From assembly GCA_002709405.1 (NCBI GenBank), contig PAQV01000035.1, positions 30,922 through 94,921 on the forward strand: a DNA stretch of 64,000 nucleotides, given 5' to 3'. Below are positions 35,526 through 43,382 of the stretch, piece after piece; positions within the stretch are counted from its first letter, which is position 1; each line of letters begins with the position of its first letter. Source of the DNA: Paracoccaceae bacterium (GTDB taxonomy: Bacteria > Pseudomonadota > Alphaproteobacteria > Rhodobacterales > Rhodobacteraceae). The translations under genes and the position numbers were made by a program. Below the pieces are notes generated by a model. That model made no database searches, was not told where the DNA came from, and was given only the letters and a program-made list of their open reading frames with translations.

Positions 35526-36308
35526 ATGATGCAGCGCGAGACGGTGGCCGAGTGGCTGGAACGGCCGAGCACGAACAATTTCGTCATCGGGGTCATCATC
35601 CTGAATGCGATTGTCCTGGGCCTGGATACCTCGGACACCATTGCCGGGGCGATCGGCGGCCTGTTGAAGGTCATCGACAGGCTGTGCCTCATGGTCTTCA
35701 TCATCGAGATCGCCCTGAAGCTGTTCGCCTACCGGCTGGGCTTTTTCCGCAATGGCTGGAACGTTTTCGACTTTGTCATCGTGGGCATTGCCCTGGTGCC
35801 GGGGGCGCAAAGCCTGTCGGTGCTGCGGGCGCTGAGGATCCTGCGGGTGCTGCGCGTGATCTCGGCCGCGCCGCGGCTGCGCCGGGTGGTCGAGGGCTTT
35901 ATCCGGGCCGTGCCGGGCATGGCCAGCGTCTTCCTGATGATGGCGATGATCTTCTACATCGGGGCGGTGATGGCGACGAACCTCTTTGCCGACAGCTTCC
36001 CCGAATGGTTCGGCACCATGGGGCGGTCGGCCTATTCGCTGTTCCAGATCATGACCCTGGAAAGCTGGTCGATGGGCATCGTGCGCCCGGTCATGGCGCA
36101 GTACGAATATGCCTGGGCTTTCTTCGTGCCCTTCATCATCGTCACCAGCTTTGCGGTGGTGAACCTGTTGGTCGGCCTGATCGTGAATTCGATGCAGGAT
36201 GCCCATGACGCCGAAACCGAAGGGGCGACCGATGCCTACCGCGACGAAGTCTTGACCCGCCTGCGTGCCATCGAAGCCCGTTTGCCGGCCGAAGACAGCG
36301 AAAAGTGA
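35526..36308 (+). CDS. Bacterial voltage-gated sodium channel, NaChBac/NavRh family
   Basis: 260 residues with six predicted membrane helices. S4 is SVLRALRILRVLRVISAAP, with arginines every third position, the voltage sensor. The pore-loop selectivity filter is TLESWSM (Thr177 to Met183, Glu179), the TLESW form of the sodium-selective NaChBac type. S6 is VPFIIVTSFAVVNLLVGLIV with a conserved asparagine, followed by a C-terminal coiled-coil-like tail. It forms tetramers in the inner membrane and is linked in marine or alkaliphilic bacteria to pH, motility and chemotaxis. The ATG at 35526 is chosen because the upstream frame overlaps the methyltransferase. Confidence 0.93.
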   Translation: MMQRETVAEWLERPSTNNFVIGVIILNAIVLGLDTSDTIAGAIGGLLKVIDRLCLMVFIIEIALKLFAYRLGFFRNGWNVFDFVIVGIALVPGAQSLSVLRALRILRVLRVISAAPRLRRVVEGFIRAVPGMASVFLMMAMIFYIGAVMATNLFADSFPEWFGTMGRSAYSLFQIMTLESWSMGIVRPVMAQYEYAWAFFVPFIIVTSFAVVNLLVGLIVNSMQDAHDAETEGATDAYRDEVLTRLRAIEARLPAEDSEK

Positions 36309-36367
36309 CTTCTGCCGGGGGCCGGAATTGTGTATTTTCCGGGCCGAGGTAGACAGGGTTTCAGGCA

Positions 36368-36862
36368 ATGAACCGCAGATTCATGATTGGCACGGCGTTG
36401 TCGGCGGCAGCGCTGTCGGCATGTAGCCGGAAGTACGGACTTTACACAGGGCCAGAGGTCACATCGATCGTCATAAACAAGACGGCGCGCAAGATGTACC
36501 TGCTGCACCACACCGACATCCTGACGGATTACAAGGTCGACCTGGGGTTTGCTCCGGCCGGGCCGAAACAGTTCCAGGGTGACGGCAAGACGCCCGAAGG
36601 GACGTATCGGATCGACCGCAAGAACCCGCGCAGCTCGTTCTTCCTGTCGCTGGGGATTTCTTATCCCAATGCGCAGGACCGGGCGTTCGCGGCGGCGATG
36701 GGCAAGAAGCCGGGCGGCGACATCTTCATCCACGGCCAGCCGAACAACGAGCGGGCCAAGGGCAAGGACTGGACCGCGGGGTGTATCTCGGTGAAGGACA
36801 AGGAAATGGCCGAGATCTACGCGATGGTGAACCTCGGCACGGTGATCACTCTGCGGGCGTGA
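36368..36862 (+). CDS. Lipoprotein L,D-transpeptidase (YkuD domain)
   Basis: 164 residues. The N-terminus MNRRFMIGTALSAAALSACS ends in a lipobox with Cys19. The YkuD domain contains DIFIHGQPNN and the catalytic segment WTAGCISV with Cys139, fitting the HX14-17(S/T)HGXh pattern. Such enzymes make 3-3 cross-links or attach proteins to peptidoglycan. It sits beside a second Ldt and a CAP lipoprotein, suggesting an envelope-maintenance cluster. Confidence 0.9.
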   Translation: MNRRFMIGTALSAAALSACSRKYGLYTGPEVTSIVINKTARKMYLLHHTDILTDYKVDLGFAPAGPKQFQGDGKTPEGTYRIDRKNPRSSFFLSLGISYPNAQDRAFAAAMGKKPGGDIFIHGQPNNERAKGKDWTAGCISVKDKEMAEIYAMVNLGTVITLRA

Positions 36863-36877
36863 CGGGTGTGGGCGGCC

Positions 36878-37387
36878 TTAGCCGCCCATGATCATCGTCC
36901 ACCAGATCTTGCCGCTGTTTTCCTGGTACCAGGCGAAGCCCATGCTGACGGCTGACGGATCCAGGATGACCTGGCGTGTGCCGGCCTGATCCATCCAGGC
37001 GCCCAGGGTCTCGATTTCGGATTCGTAGGTTTCCGAGATGTTTTCGCCAAGGAAGCGACCGTAGTAGCCGGCGCGGGCCACCCGGTCCAGGGGCGAGGAT
37101 CCGTCCGACCCGAAGTGCCAGGGCCGGTTCTGTACCGACATGTCGCGGGAATGGGTGGCGGCGGCGGCGTTCAGCTGCGCATCCAACTGCACCGGCCCGG
37201 CGCCGGATGCCGCGCGCAGGGAATTTACCGAATCAAGCATCCGATACTGGATCTTGGAGACGTCTCCCGACCGGATCCGGTAGGCCTTTGTCGGGGACCG
37301 TCCCGGCGTGTCATTGGCGTATTCCGGGGCCGTACAGGCCGAGAGGGCCAGGAATCCGGCCAGAATCAGGTAAAAAAGACGCAGCAT
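36878..37387 (-). CDS. CAP/SCP-domain lipoprotein
   Basis: 169 residues. Lipobox LSACT gives lipidated Cys18. The CAP domain has NSLRAASGAGPVQLDAQLNAAAATHSRDM (read in two parts), RVARAGYYGRFLGENIS and a C-terminal GFAWYQENSGKIWWTMIMG. Start at ATG 37387 with GGAAAG upstream; TTG at 37405 is a weaker option. CAP proteins are secreted and poorly understood, often with surface or stress roles. It lies between the two L,D-transpeptidase genes, convergent with the first and divergent from the second. Confidence 0.85.
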   Translation of the reverse strand: MLRLFYLILAGFLALSACTAPEYANDTPGRSPTKAYRIRSGDVSKIQYRMLDSVNSLRAASGAGPVQLDAQLNAAAATHSRDMSVQNRPWHFGSDGSSPLDRVARAGYYGRFLGENISETYESEIETLGAWMDQAGTRQVILDPSAVSMGFAWYQENSGKIWWTMIMGG

Positions 37388-37553
37388 GAGCTTTCCGGTG
37401 GTCAATGTGTGCGCTCGATTTAGCGTGCCGCCGGGCCGGAGGCAAATTCACTTACGTGTCAGGGGGCGTGGTTCGGCCGTTTGAATTGCGACTGAGGCAT
37501 AACCGCAATAACATTGTCGCATCTGGTGACCAGTATGCAAAAGGAGTGGGAGC

Positions 37554-38180
37554 ATGGTGAAGAAGACAGGCTTTTCCATCCCGACCCGACGCGCGTTCCT
37601 GACCGGCAGCGCAGCCCTGATCGGCGCGCCGGCGCTTGGCCAGGCCAGCGATCCGGGTGCGATCGATCCGTCCACCGCGTCGGTTCTGTACCCCGAGCCC
37701 GAGCCGGAACCGGCGGTGCCGCGCAATATTTCCAGCTTTCGGGGGATGCAATGGCAGCCCTATTTCAGTTCGCTGAGAAACGGGGCGATCCTGGTCGATA
37801 CGCAAAGCCGGGCGCTGCATTACTGGTCCGCGGACGAAACGATCTACAAGCTGTACCCGTCTTCGGTGCCGCTGACCGATGACCTGACGCGGCGGGGGCG
37901 GACCTCGGTGACGCAGAAGGTCGAGGGGCCGGGCTGGGCGCCGACGCCGAACATGAAGAAGCGCAACCCGGAATGGCCGGATTACATCCCGCCGGGGCCG
38001 AACAACCCGCTTGGGACCCATGCGCTGTACCTCAGCTGGAAGTATTACCGGATCCACGGCACCCACGACACGCGCAAGATCGGACGGCGGTCGTCGAACG
38101 GCTGCATCGGCCTTTACAACCAGCATATCGCCGAGCTTTTCGGGATGGCGCAGGTGGGTACGCAAGTGTTGCTAATTTGA
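37554..38180 (+). CDS. Tat-exported L,D-transpeptidase (YkuD domain)
   Basis: 208 residues. The N-terminus has a twin-arginine motif PTRRAFLTG followed by a hydrophobic stretch and ALGQA cleavage site. A proline/glutamate spacer (PEPEPEPAVP) precedes the YkuD domain: YYRIHGTHDTRKIGRRSS then NGCIGLYN with Cys184. The R-x-S-x-G-C-I pattern is the family's catalytic motif. Tat export of an Ldt is known in alphaproteobacteria. AAAAGGAG lies before the ATG. Confidence 0.92.
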   Translation: MVKKTGFSIPTRRAFLTGSAALIGAPALGQASDPGAIDPSTASVLYPEPEPEPAVPRNISSFRGMQWQPYFSSLRNGAILVDTQSRALHYWSADETIYKLYPSSVPLTDDLTRRGRTSVTQKVEGPGWAPTPNMKKRNPEWPDYIPPGPNNPLGTHALYLSWKYYRIHGTHDTRKIGRRSSNGCIGLYNQHIAELFGMAQVGTQVLLI

Positions 38181-38321
38181 CGACATTGCGCTGCGGCGAA
38201 GGGACGGCCCCTGACAAGCATTTGCAATGGCCCATCTTTGCTGCTTAGAAGATCCTACGAGGTAAGTCTTGGGTGCGTCGTCTGTTTACCTTTTTGGACG
38301 GCGCTATATCTGGAGGTTAAC

Positions 38322-38504
38322 ATGAAGAAACTCGTCATCGCCGCCGCTTTCGCAGCTGCTGCAACGACCGCTTCGGCCGGCAGCCTGGAAGAGCCGATCG
38401 TCGAAGCACCGGTCATCGTCGAAGAAACCACCGGCTCGTCGGCAGGCATCCTGCTGCCGCTGCTGCTGCTGGTCGTCGTTGCTGCTGCTGTCGCAGCAAG
38501 CTGA
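38322..38504 (+). CDS. Small exported membrane peptide, copy 1 of a tandem pair
   Basis: 60 residues. Residues 1-19 are a signal peptide ending TTASA. The mature part is a short acidic segment (SLEEPIVEAPVIVEETTG) followed by a C-terminal hydrophobic helix (ILLPLLLLVVVAAAVAAS). GGAGG lies before the ATG and an intrinsic terminator follows, so it is its own transcription unit. The mature sequence is identical to copy 2. I do not recognise a named family; a small envelope protein is likely. Confidence 0.8.
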   Translation: MKKLVIAAAFAAAATTASAGSLEEPIVEAPVIVEETTGSSAGILLPLLLLVVVAAAVAAS

Positions 38505-38526
38505 TCGACTCGTCGAGAAGATTTTG

Positions 38527-38555
38527 AAAAAGGCGGTGCCTTGCACCGCCTTTTT
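38527..38555 (+). terminator. Intrinsic terminator after small peptide copy 1
   Basis: AAAAAGGCGGTGC (38527-38539) pairs with GCACCGCCTTTTT (38543-38555) across a CTT loop. The 13-bp stem with A-tract and T-tract is a textbook, probably bidirectional, terminator. Confidence 0.92.
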
Positions 38556-38697
38556 CTACGTCCGAACCCCGGCCAAATGTCATTTGGATGGCGGTCAGGT
38601 GCGGATCGGCCACAAAACGCTCATCGCACAATAAGCATCGCTTTTCAGTCGCTTGCATCGGTGCTTAGATTTTAATGCAACCAGTCATTGACAGCGA

Positions 38698-38714
38698 CTC
38701 GCCCCACGGGCGAG
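38698..38714 (+). promoter_or_regulatory. Hairpin in the leader of small peptide copy 2
   Basis: CTCGCCC (38698-38704) pairs exactly with GGGCGAG (38708-38714) around CAC. It ends eight bases before the AAGGAG ribosome site of copy 2, so it is well placed to stabilise the 5' end or modulate translation. Copy 1 has no equivalent hairpin. Confidence 0.5.
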
Positions 38715-38734
38715 CGTACCACAAGGAGATTGTC

Positions 38735-38917
38735 ATGAAGAAACTCATCGCCGCCGCCGCATTTGCCGCCGCCGCTTCCACCGCCACTGCCGGTTCGCTT
38801 GAAGAGCCGATCGTCGAAGCGCCGGTCATCGTCGAAGAAACCACCGGCTCGTCCGCCGGCATCCTGCTGCCGCTGCTGCTGCTGGTCGTCGTGGCCGCGG
38901 CCGTTGCCGCAAGCTGA
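38735..38917 (+). CDS. Small exported membrane peptide, copy 2 of a tandem pair
   Basis: 60 residues. The signal peptide (MKKLIAAAAFAAAASTATA) differs from copy 1, but the 41-residue mature part is identical. The central codons, from the EEPIVEA region to the hydrophobic helix, differ at only a few third positions, whereas the signal peptide codons and the final alanine codons have diverged. AAGGAG precedes the ATG. A separate terminator follows. Gene conversion or strong selection on the mature part is inferred. Confidence 0.8.
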   Translation: MKKLIAAAAFAAAASTATAGSLEEPIVEAPVIVEETTGSSAGILLPLLLLVVVAAAVAAS

Positions 38918-38941
38918 TCTGCTTAACAGATCGTTACACCA

Positions 38942-38972
38942 GGGCGGCGACCACATGGTCGGCCGCCCTTTT
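38942..38972 (+). terminator. Intrinsic terminator after small peptide copy 2
   Basis: GGGCGGC (38942-38948) pairs with GCCGCCC (38962-38968), with GACC/GGTC extending the stem around an ACAT loop; TTTT follows. It lies between copy 2 and the convergent hemH. Confidence 0.85.
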
Positions 38973-38986
38973 GGTTTGGGCAAAGG

Positions 38987-40054
38987 TTAACCCGCGTCCA
39001 GCCAACCCTGCAGGTTTTCGCGGATAACGGCGGTCAGCGCGGTGATGTGGGCATCGTCGTCGTTGAGGCAGGGCACATAGGTGAAGTGCGTGCCGCCGGC
39101 CTCTTCAAAGCTTTCGCGGATCTCTTCGTTGATCTCTTCCAAGGTCTCGATGCAATCGGCCGAAAAGGCCGGGGCGCAGACGGCGATGTTGGTCTTGCCG
39201 GCCTCGGCCAGGCGGGCGACCTCTTCGACGGTATAGGGCTGCAGCCAGTCCTCGGGGCCGAATTTCGACTGGAAGGTCGTGATGATCCGGCTGTCGTCCC
39301 AGCCCAGGCGTTCCTTCAGCAGGCGCGTCGTCTTCTGGCACTGGCAGTGATAGGGATCGCCTTCGGTCAGGTAGCGTTCCGGCAGGCCGTGGTAGGAGCA
39401 GACCAGCACGTCCGGCTGGGTGTCGAGCTCGGCGTACTTGCGTTCGACCGACTGGGCCAGGGCCTCGATATAAAGCGGGGTGTCGAAATAGGGGGCGACG
39501 GTGCGGGTCGCGGGTTGCCATTTCTCGGCCATCAGGGCGCGGAAGAACTGGTCGTTGGCGGTGGCCGTCGTGGCTCCGGCGTACTGGGGATAAAGCGGGA
39601 AGAACAGGATGCGCTCGCACCCGGCGGCGACCATGGCCTGGACCTTGGAGGCCGTCGACGGGTTGCCGTAGCGCATGCAGAAATCGACCATGACATCATC
39701 GCCGTAGGTGGCCGCCAGCTCCGCCCGGATCTTGGTCGTCTGGGCCTTGGTGATGGTCATCAGCGGGCTTTCGTCGGCCTCGGTGTTCCAGATGGACCGA
39801 TAGGCCTCGCCCGAGGAGAACGGCCGTTTCGACAGCACGATCAGCTGCAGGATCGGCTGCCATTTCCACGACGGGTAGTCGATGACCCGCTTGTCGGACA
39901 GGAATTCGCCCAGGTAGCGGCGCATCGACCAGTAATCGGTGCCATCCGGCGTGCCGAGGTTGGCCAGCAGGACGCCGGTTCGCGGCCGGGGCAGGGCCGG
40001 GTGGTCGGCGGGTGCATGGGCCGGGCAGGTCCGGGGCGGGGTCTGGTCGAGCAT
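38987..40054 (-). CDS. hemH: Ferrochelatase
   Basis: 355 residues from ATG 40054, which has AGGAGG ten bases upstream; the ATG at 40099 adds 15 residues without a ribosome site. Family motifs are VLLANLGTPDGTDYWSMRRY, FCMRYGNPS and FFPLYPQYAGATTAT, CSYHGLPERYL with the catalytic His, and CAPAFSADCIETLEEIN with the conserved Glu. It inserts ferrous iron into protoporphyrin IX, the last heme step. Confidence 0.97.
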   Translation of the reverse strand: MLDQTPPRTCPAHAPADHPALPRPRTGVLLANLGTPDGTDYWSMRRYLGEFLSDKRVIDYPSWKWQPILQLIVLSKRPFSSGEAYRSIWNTEADESPLMTITKAQTTKIRAELAATYGDDVMVDFCMRYGNPSTASKVQAMVAAGCERILFFPLYPQYAGATTATANDQFFRALMAEKWQPATRTVAPYFDTPLYIEALAQSVERKYAELDTQPDVLVCSYHGLPERYLTEGDPYHCQCQKTTRLLKERLGWDDSRIITTFQSKFGPEDWLQPYTVEEVARLAEAGKTNIAVCAPAFSADCIETLEEINEEIRESFEEAGGTHFTYVPCLNDDDAHITALTAVIRENLQGWLDAG

Positions 40055-40118
40055 GCGGGGCCTCCTGAAGCATGGCGCGGGCGGTTTGCTGGCCGACATA
40101 AGCCGTGGGGGGCGGGGG

Positions 40119-40928
40119 TCAATCGGGCAGGGGCGTTTCCGCCGAGTTCAACGCATGGGCGAGGCGTTCGGTCGCGGTGCCCGGGCGCAGGGGCCGGGGT
40201 TGACCGGGGCCGGGCGCCCAGCCGGTCAGCGTGATCAAGTCCAACGTCGCGGGGAGGCGGCCGTCAGCTGTTCCAAAGGTGTCGGCGTAGAGCGCGGCCG
40301 CCCGGGCAAAGACCGTCCTTGGTGTTGCGGTTCGGAGGCGGGCGTCGAGGGCGTTCGATTCTCCGCTGTCGCGCAGGTCCCGGGCCATGTGCGCCAGGTC
40401 GCGATAGGTCAAGGTGAGCGTATCGGCATCGGCGACGGGCAGGGCCAGGCCCACCCGTTGCAACAGGGCTCCGAGGTCGCGGATGTCTGCCATGGGCAGG
40501 ACGCGGGGGGACAGGCCGCCGAGGATCTCGGATTCGGCCTGGGTCAGAACGCTGCGCAATTCGTGGAAACTGCGGCCTCCGGGCAGGATCGCCAGCAGAA
40601 GGCCGTCGGGTTGCAGGGCGCGGTGGCACTGGATCAGCTGGCCGACCGGGTCGTCGGCCCAGTGCAGGGCCATGGCGTGGATGATGCAATCATGCGCCTG
40701 CGGGTCGAGCGCGAGGGTGTCGTCGTCGGGCACGATATGCGCGTCGGCCCCCTCCCAGACCTGGGGGAAGGGCGTGACCACGGCGATCTTCGTAAAGGTC
40801 CTGTTAACCAGGGAGAGGCGATCCTGGGCCTCGTCCCGGGCCAGCCGGTGCAGGAACGGATCTTGGGCCCGGGCGCGGTGCCGGGACAGGGCCGTTCGGT
40901 CGGTCAATCGGCGAGGGGCGCTGGTCAT
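40119..40928 (-). CDS. SAM-dependent methyltransferase, BioC / NDUFAF5-like
   Basis: 269 residues from ATG 40928; the frame further upstream is antisense to comF. A class I methyltransferase pattern is visible: AHDCIIHAMALHWADDPVGQL and ALQPDGLLLAILPGGRSFHELR, with the C-terminal YRDLAHMARDLRDSGESNAL segment found in BioC and in mitochondrial NDUFAF5. The N-terminal glycine-rich SAM loop is weak (TKIAVVTPFPQVWEG), as in NDUFAF5-like proteins. It lies 18 bp from the divergent comF. Confidence 0.8.
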   Translation of the reverse strand: MTSAPRRLTDRTALSRHRARAQDPFLHRLARDEAQDRLSLVNRTFTKIAVVTPFPQVWEGADAHIVPDDDTLALDPQAHDCIIHAMALHWADDPVGQLIQCHRALQPDGLLLAILPGGRSFHELRSVLTQAESEILGGLSPRVLPMADIRDLGALLQRVGLALPVADADTLTLTYRDLAHMARDLRDSGESNALDARLRTATPRTVFARAAALYADTFGTADGRLPATLDLITLTGWAPGPGQPRPLRPGTATERLAHALNSAETPLPD

Positions 40929-40946
40929 GGCGCTTGAGGTAGACCC

Positions 40947-41675
40947 ATGCAAGCCACATTGCAAACCCTGGTCACTGTGATCTATCCGCCGCGCTGCCTT
41001 GGGTGCGGGACCCTGGTGGGCAGCGACTTCGGTCTGTGCCCGGCGTGTTGGCGCGACACGCCGTTCATCGGAGGCCTGGTCTGCGACAGTTGCGGGATGC
41101 CCCTGCCCGGAGAGGGTGACGGCTGCCGGATCGAATGCGACGATTGCCTGGCCCTTCCCCGGCCGTGGGACCAGGGCCGGGCGGCGCTGTTGTACAAGGA
41201 CCAGGGCCGGCGTCTGGTCATGGCCCTGAAGCACGGCGACCGCACCGACATTGCCCGCCCGGCCGCAAGCTGGATGGCCCGGGCGGCCCGGCCGATCATC
41301 TCGCCCGACATGCTGGTGGCCCCGGTCCCCTTGCACTGGCTGCGGCTGGCCAAGCGGCGCTACAACCAGGCGGCGTTGCTGTCGCGAGCCCTGGCTGGCG
41401 ACCTGGGGCTGGACCATTGTCCCGACCTGTTTCAGCGGATCCGGCGGACAGTCAGTCTCGACAACCGCAGCGCGGCGGACCGGCACGAGATCCTGGGCCA
41501 GGCGATTCGGGTCCATCCGCGGCGCGCACAGCGGATTGCCGGGCGCTCGCTGCTTTTGGTCGATGATGTCATGACAAGCGGCGCGACACTTGCCGCGACG
41601 TCGCGGGCAGCGCATGCTGCAGGTGCAGCACGCGTCTGCGTGATCACACTGGCGCGCGTGGCAAAGGAAGCCTAG
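40947..41675 (+). CDS. comF: ComF family protein (phosphoribosyltransferase-like)
   Basis: 242 residues. N-terminal double zinc ribbon: Cys17, Cys20, Cys31, Cys34, then Cys46, Cys49, Cys64, Cys67. The C-terminal PRTase motif is LLLVDDVMTSGATLAAT. AKRRYNQAALLSRALA is the conserved ComF signature. ComF helps DNA uptake and interacts with the helicase and DprA systems in naturally competent bacteria; here it may serve gene-transfer-agent uptake, an inference. Confidence 0.93.
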   Translation: MQATLQTLVTVIYPPRCLGCGTLVGSDFGLCPACWRDTPFIGGLVCDSCGMPLPGEGDGCRIECDDCLALPRPWDQGRAALLYKDQGRRLVMALKHGDRTDIARPAASWMARAARPIISPDMLVAPVPLHWLRLAKRRYNQAALLSRALAGDLGLDHCPDLFQRIRRTVSLDNRSAADRHEILGQAIRVHPRRAQRIAGRSLLLVDDVMTSGATLAATSRAAHAAGAARVCVITLARVAKEA

Positions 41676-41701
41676 ATCCTTCCTGATCACGGGTTATAAG
41701 G

Positions 41702-41968
41702 ATGAACGTCATGAAATCGGTGGAAATCTATACCTCGCCGCTTTGCGGATTCTGTCACGCGGCCAAGCGGTTGCTGACCTCGAAAGGTGTGACCTTTTCG
41801 GAAATCGATGTGCTGGCCGATCCGGGCCGCAAGCCCGAGATGATCAAGCGGGCCAGTGGCGGCCGCACCGTGCCGCAGATCTTCATCGGCGACATCCACG
41901 TGGGCGGGTGCGACGATCTTTACGCGCTGGAACGGGCGGGCAAGCTTGACGTGCTGCTGGCGGCCTGA
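41702..41968 (+). CDS. grxC: Glutaredoxin 3
   Basis: 88 residues. The dithiol active site is CGFC (Cys15, Cys18), where CPYC is more usual, followed by the GSH-binding TVPQIFIGDIHVGGCDDL. An internal ATG at 41711 would give MKSVEIYTSPLC. It reduces disulfides and ribonucleotide reductase with glutathione. It overlaps the amidase gene (TGATG). Confidence 0.95.
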   Translation: MNVMKSVEIYTSPLCGFCHAAKRLLTSKGVTFSEIDVLADPGRKPEMIKRASGGRTVPQIFIGDIHVGGCDDLYALERAGKLDVLLAA

Positions 41969-42801
41969 TGCGGGTCGCGCTGCTTCAGATCACGTCGAGC
42001 GACGACCCGAAGGCCAACCTGGCCATGGTCCGGTCTCTCATGCAGGAGGCGGCGGCGCAGGGGGCTGACTTTGTGCTGACGCCAGAGGTTACCAATTGCC
42101 TGTCCTCCTCGCGCGATCATCAGCGGGCGGTCCTGCAGCTGGAAGAGGACGACACCACGCTGGCCGGCCTGCGCGAGGAAGCGGCGTCGCTGGGGATCTG
42201 GCTGCTGATCGGATCGCTGGGGCTCAAGACCGGAGACGCGGACGGGCGCTTTGCCAATCGGTCGTTCCTGATTGGGCCCGATGGCGGGATCCGCGCGCGG
42301 TATGACAAGATCCACATGTTCGATGTCGACGTGTCGCCGGAAGAGACCTACCGCGAATCATCCGGCTACCGGCCTGGTGAAACCGCCGTGGTGAGCGAGG
42401 TCGTCGGGACGGCCCTGGGCATGGCCATCTGCTACGATGTCCGCTTTCCGTTGTTGTTCCGGAGCCTTGCCAAGGCCGGGGCCCGGATCCTGACCGTGCC
42501 GGCCGCGTTCTCGCCGGTGACGGGTGCGGCGCATTGGCATGTCTTGCTGCGCGCCCGGGCGATCGAGACAGGGTGCTTCGTTCTTGCTCCGGCGCAGACG
42601 GGGACCCATCCGGCCTCGACCGGCAAGTCCCGTAGCACCTACGGGCATTCGCTTGTCGTTGCTCCCTGGGGCGAAGTTCTGCTGGACGCGGGAACCGAAC
42701 CGGGAATCTACCTGGCCGACCTGGACCTGGGGGCCGTGGATGAGGCCCGGCGCAAGGTGCCGTCGCTGGCCAACGCCCGCGATTTCACCGGACCGGCATG
42801 A
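41968..42801 (+). CDS. Nitrilase-superfamily amidase, Nit1/YbeM-like (probable deaminated-glutathione amidase)
   Basis: 277 residues. The Glu-Lys-Cys catalytic triad is Glu40 in LTPEVTN, Lys114 in RYDKIHMFDV and Cys155 in MAICYDVRFP. The KIHMFDVD segment is characteristic of the Nit subgroup, whose known members repair deaminated glutathione. Its translational coupling to glutaredoxin fits a glutathione-maintenance role. It overlaps the MarR gene (ATGA). Confidence 0.87.
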   Translation: MRVALLQITSSDDPKANLAMVRSLMQEAAAQGADFVLTPEVTNCLSSSRDHQRAVLQLEEDDTTLAGLREEAASLGIWLLIGSLGLKTGDADGRFANRSFLIGPDGGIRARYDKIHMFDVDVSPEETYRESSGYRPGETAVVSEVVGTALGMAICYDVRFPLLFRSLAKAGARILTVPAAFSPVTGAAHWHVLLRARAIETGCFVLAPAQTGTHPASTGKSRSTYGHSLVVAPWGEVLLDAGTEPGIYLADLDLGAVDEARRKVPSLANARDFTGPA

Positions 42802-43241
42802 CGGAAGAGGGGCAGAACCTGGCGGTTGCGCTGTTCAGCGAAGTGCTGACGGCCGAGCAATTGCTGCGCCACAGGCTAAGCCGCAGCTTGCCCAAGGGCA
42901 TGGAGCTGTCCCATTTCTCGGTGCTCAACCACCTTGCCGTTATCGCCGATGAACGCACCCCGGCCCAACTGGCTGCGACCTTCCATGTCACGCGCGGCGC
43001 AATGACCAATACGCTCGGCAAGCTGGAATGGGCCGGCTACGTCCACATCCGGCCCGACTGGGACGACGCCCGCCGCAAACTGGTGGCGATTTCCCCCGCT
43101 GGTCGCCGCGCCCGCGACCAGGCAATCGCCGACATCACGCCAATGATTCGGCAAATCGTGGGTGACCTGGGTGCAGACAAGGTGCGTTCGGTGCTGCCGG
43201 TTCTAAGGGAACTCAGGGTCAAGCTTGAGGGCAGCGAGTAA
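42798..43241 (+). CDS. MarR-family transcriptional regulator
   Basis: 147 residues, winged-helix. The HTH spans TPAQLAATFHVTRGAMTNTLGKLEWAGYV and the wing carries DDARRKLVAISPAG, the DXRXK pattern of MarR. The start overlaps the amidase stop. Ligand and targets are unknown; it may control the grxC-nit operon, as its 3'-most gene. The dispersed element begins one base after its stop. Confidence 0.9.
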   Translation: MTEEGQNLAVALFSEVLTAEQLLRHRLSRSLPKGMELSHFSVLNHLAVIADERTPAQLAATFHVTRGAMTNTLGKLEWAGYVHIRPDWDDARRKLVAISPAGRRARDQAIADITPMIRQIVGDLGADKVRSVLPVLRELRVKLEGSE

Positions 43242-43242
43242 A

Positions 43243-43306
43243 GGGGGCGTTGCCCCCGTCCTCGTAAACGAGGACTCCCCCAGGGTACTTGAAAAGAGAA
43301 AGAAGC
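43243..43306 (+). repeat. Dispersed intergenic element, plus-strand copy after the MarR gene
   Basis: Hairpin 1 is GGGGGC-GTT-GCCCCC (43243-43257), hairpin 2 is GTCCTCG-TAAA-CGAGGAC (43258-43275), then TCCCCC and the core GGGTACTTGAAAAGAGAAAG followed by AAGC. This copy has the variant AGGGTAC in the core. It faces the minus-strand copy after ubiG across a 13-base spacer, forming an inverted pair. Confidence 0.85.
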
Positions 43307-43319
43307 AAAAAGCGTGCCT

Positions 43320-43382
43320 GCTTCTTTCTCTTGAAAAATACCCCGGGTGAATTGGCCGCAGGCCAAGAGGGGCAGCGCCCCT
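43320..43382 (-). repeat. Dispersed intergenic element, minus-strand copy after ubiG
   Basis: Read on the minus strand: hairpin AGGGGC-GCT-GCCCCT starts within the ubiG stop codon, a second hairpin TTGGCC-TGC-GGCCAA follows, then CCCGGGGTATTTTTCAAGAG and AAAGAAGC. The order of modules is the same as in the other copies although the hairpin 2 sequence differs, showing that structure is conserved more than sequence. Confidence 0.85.
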
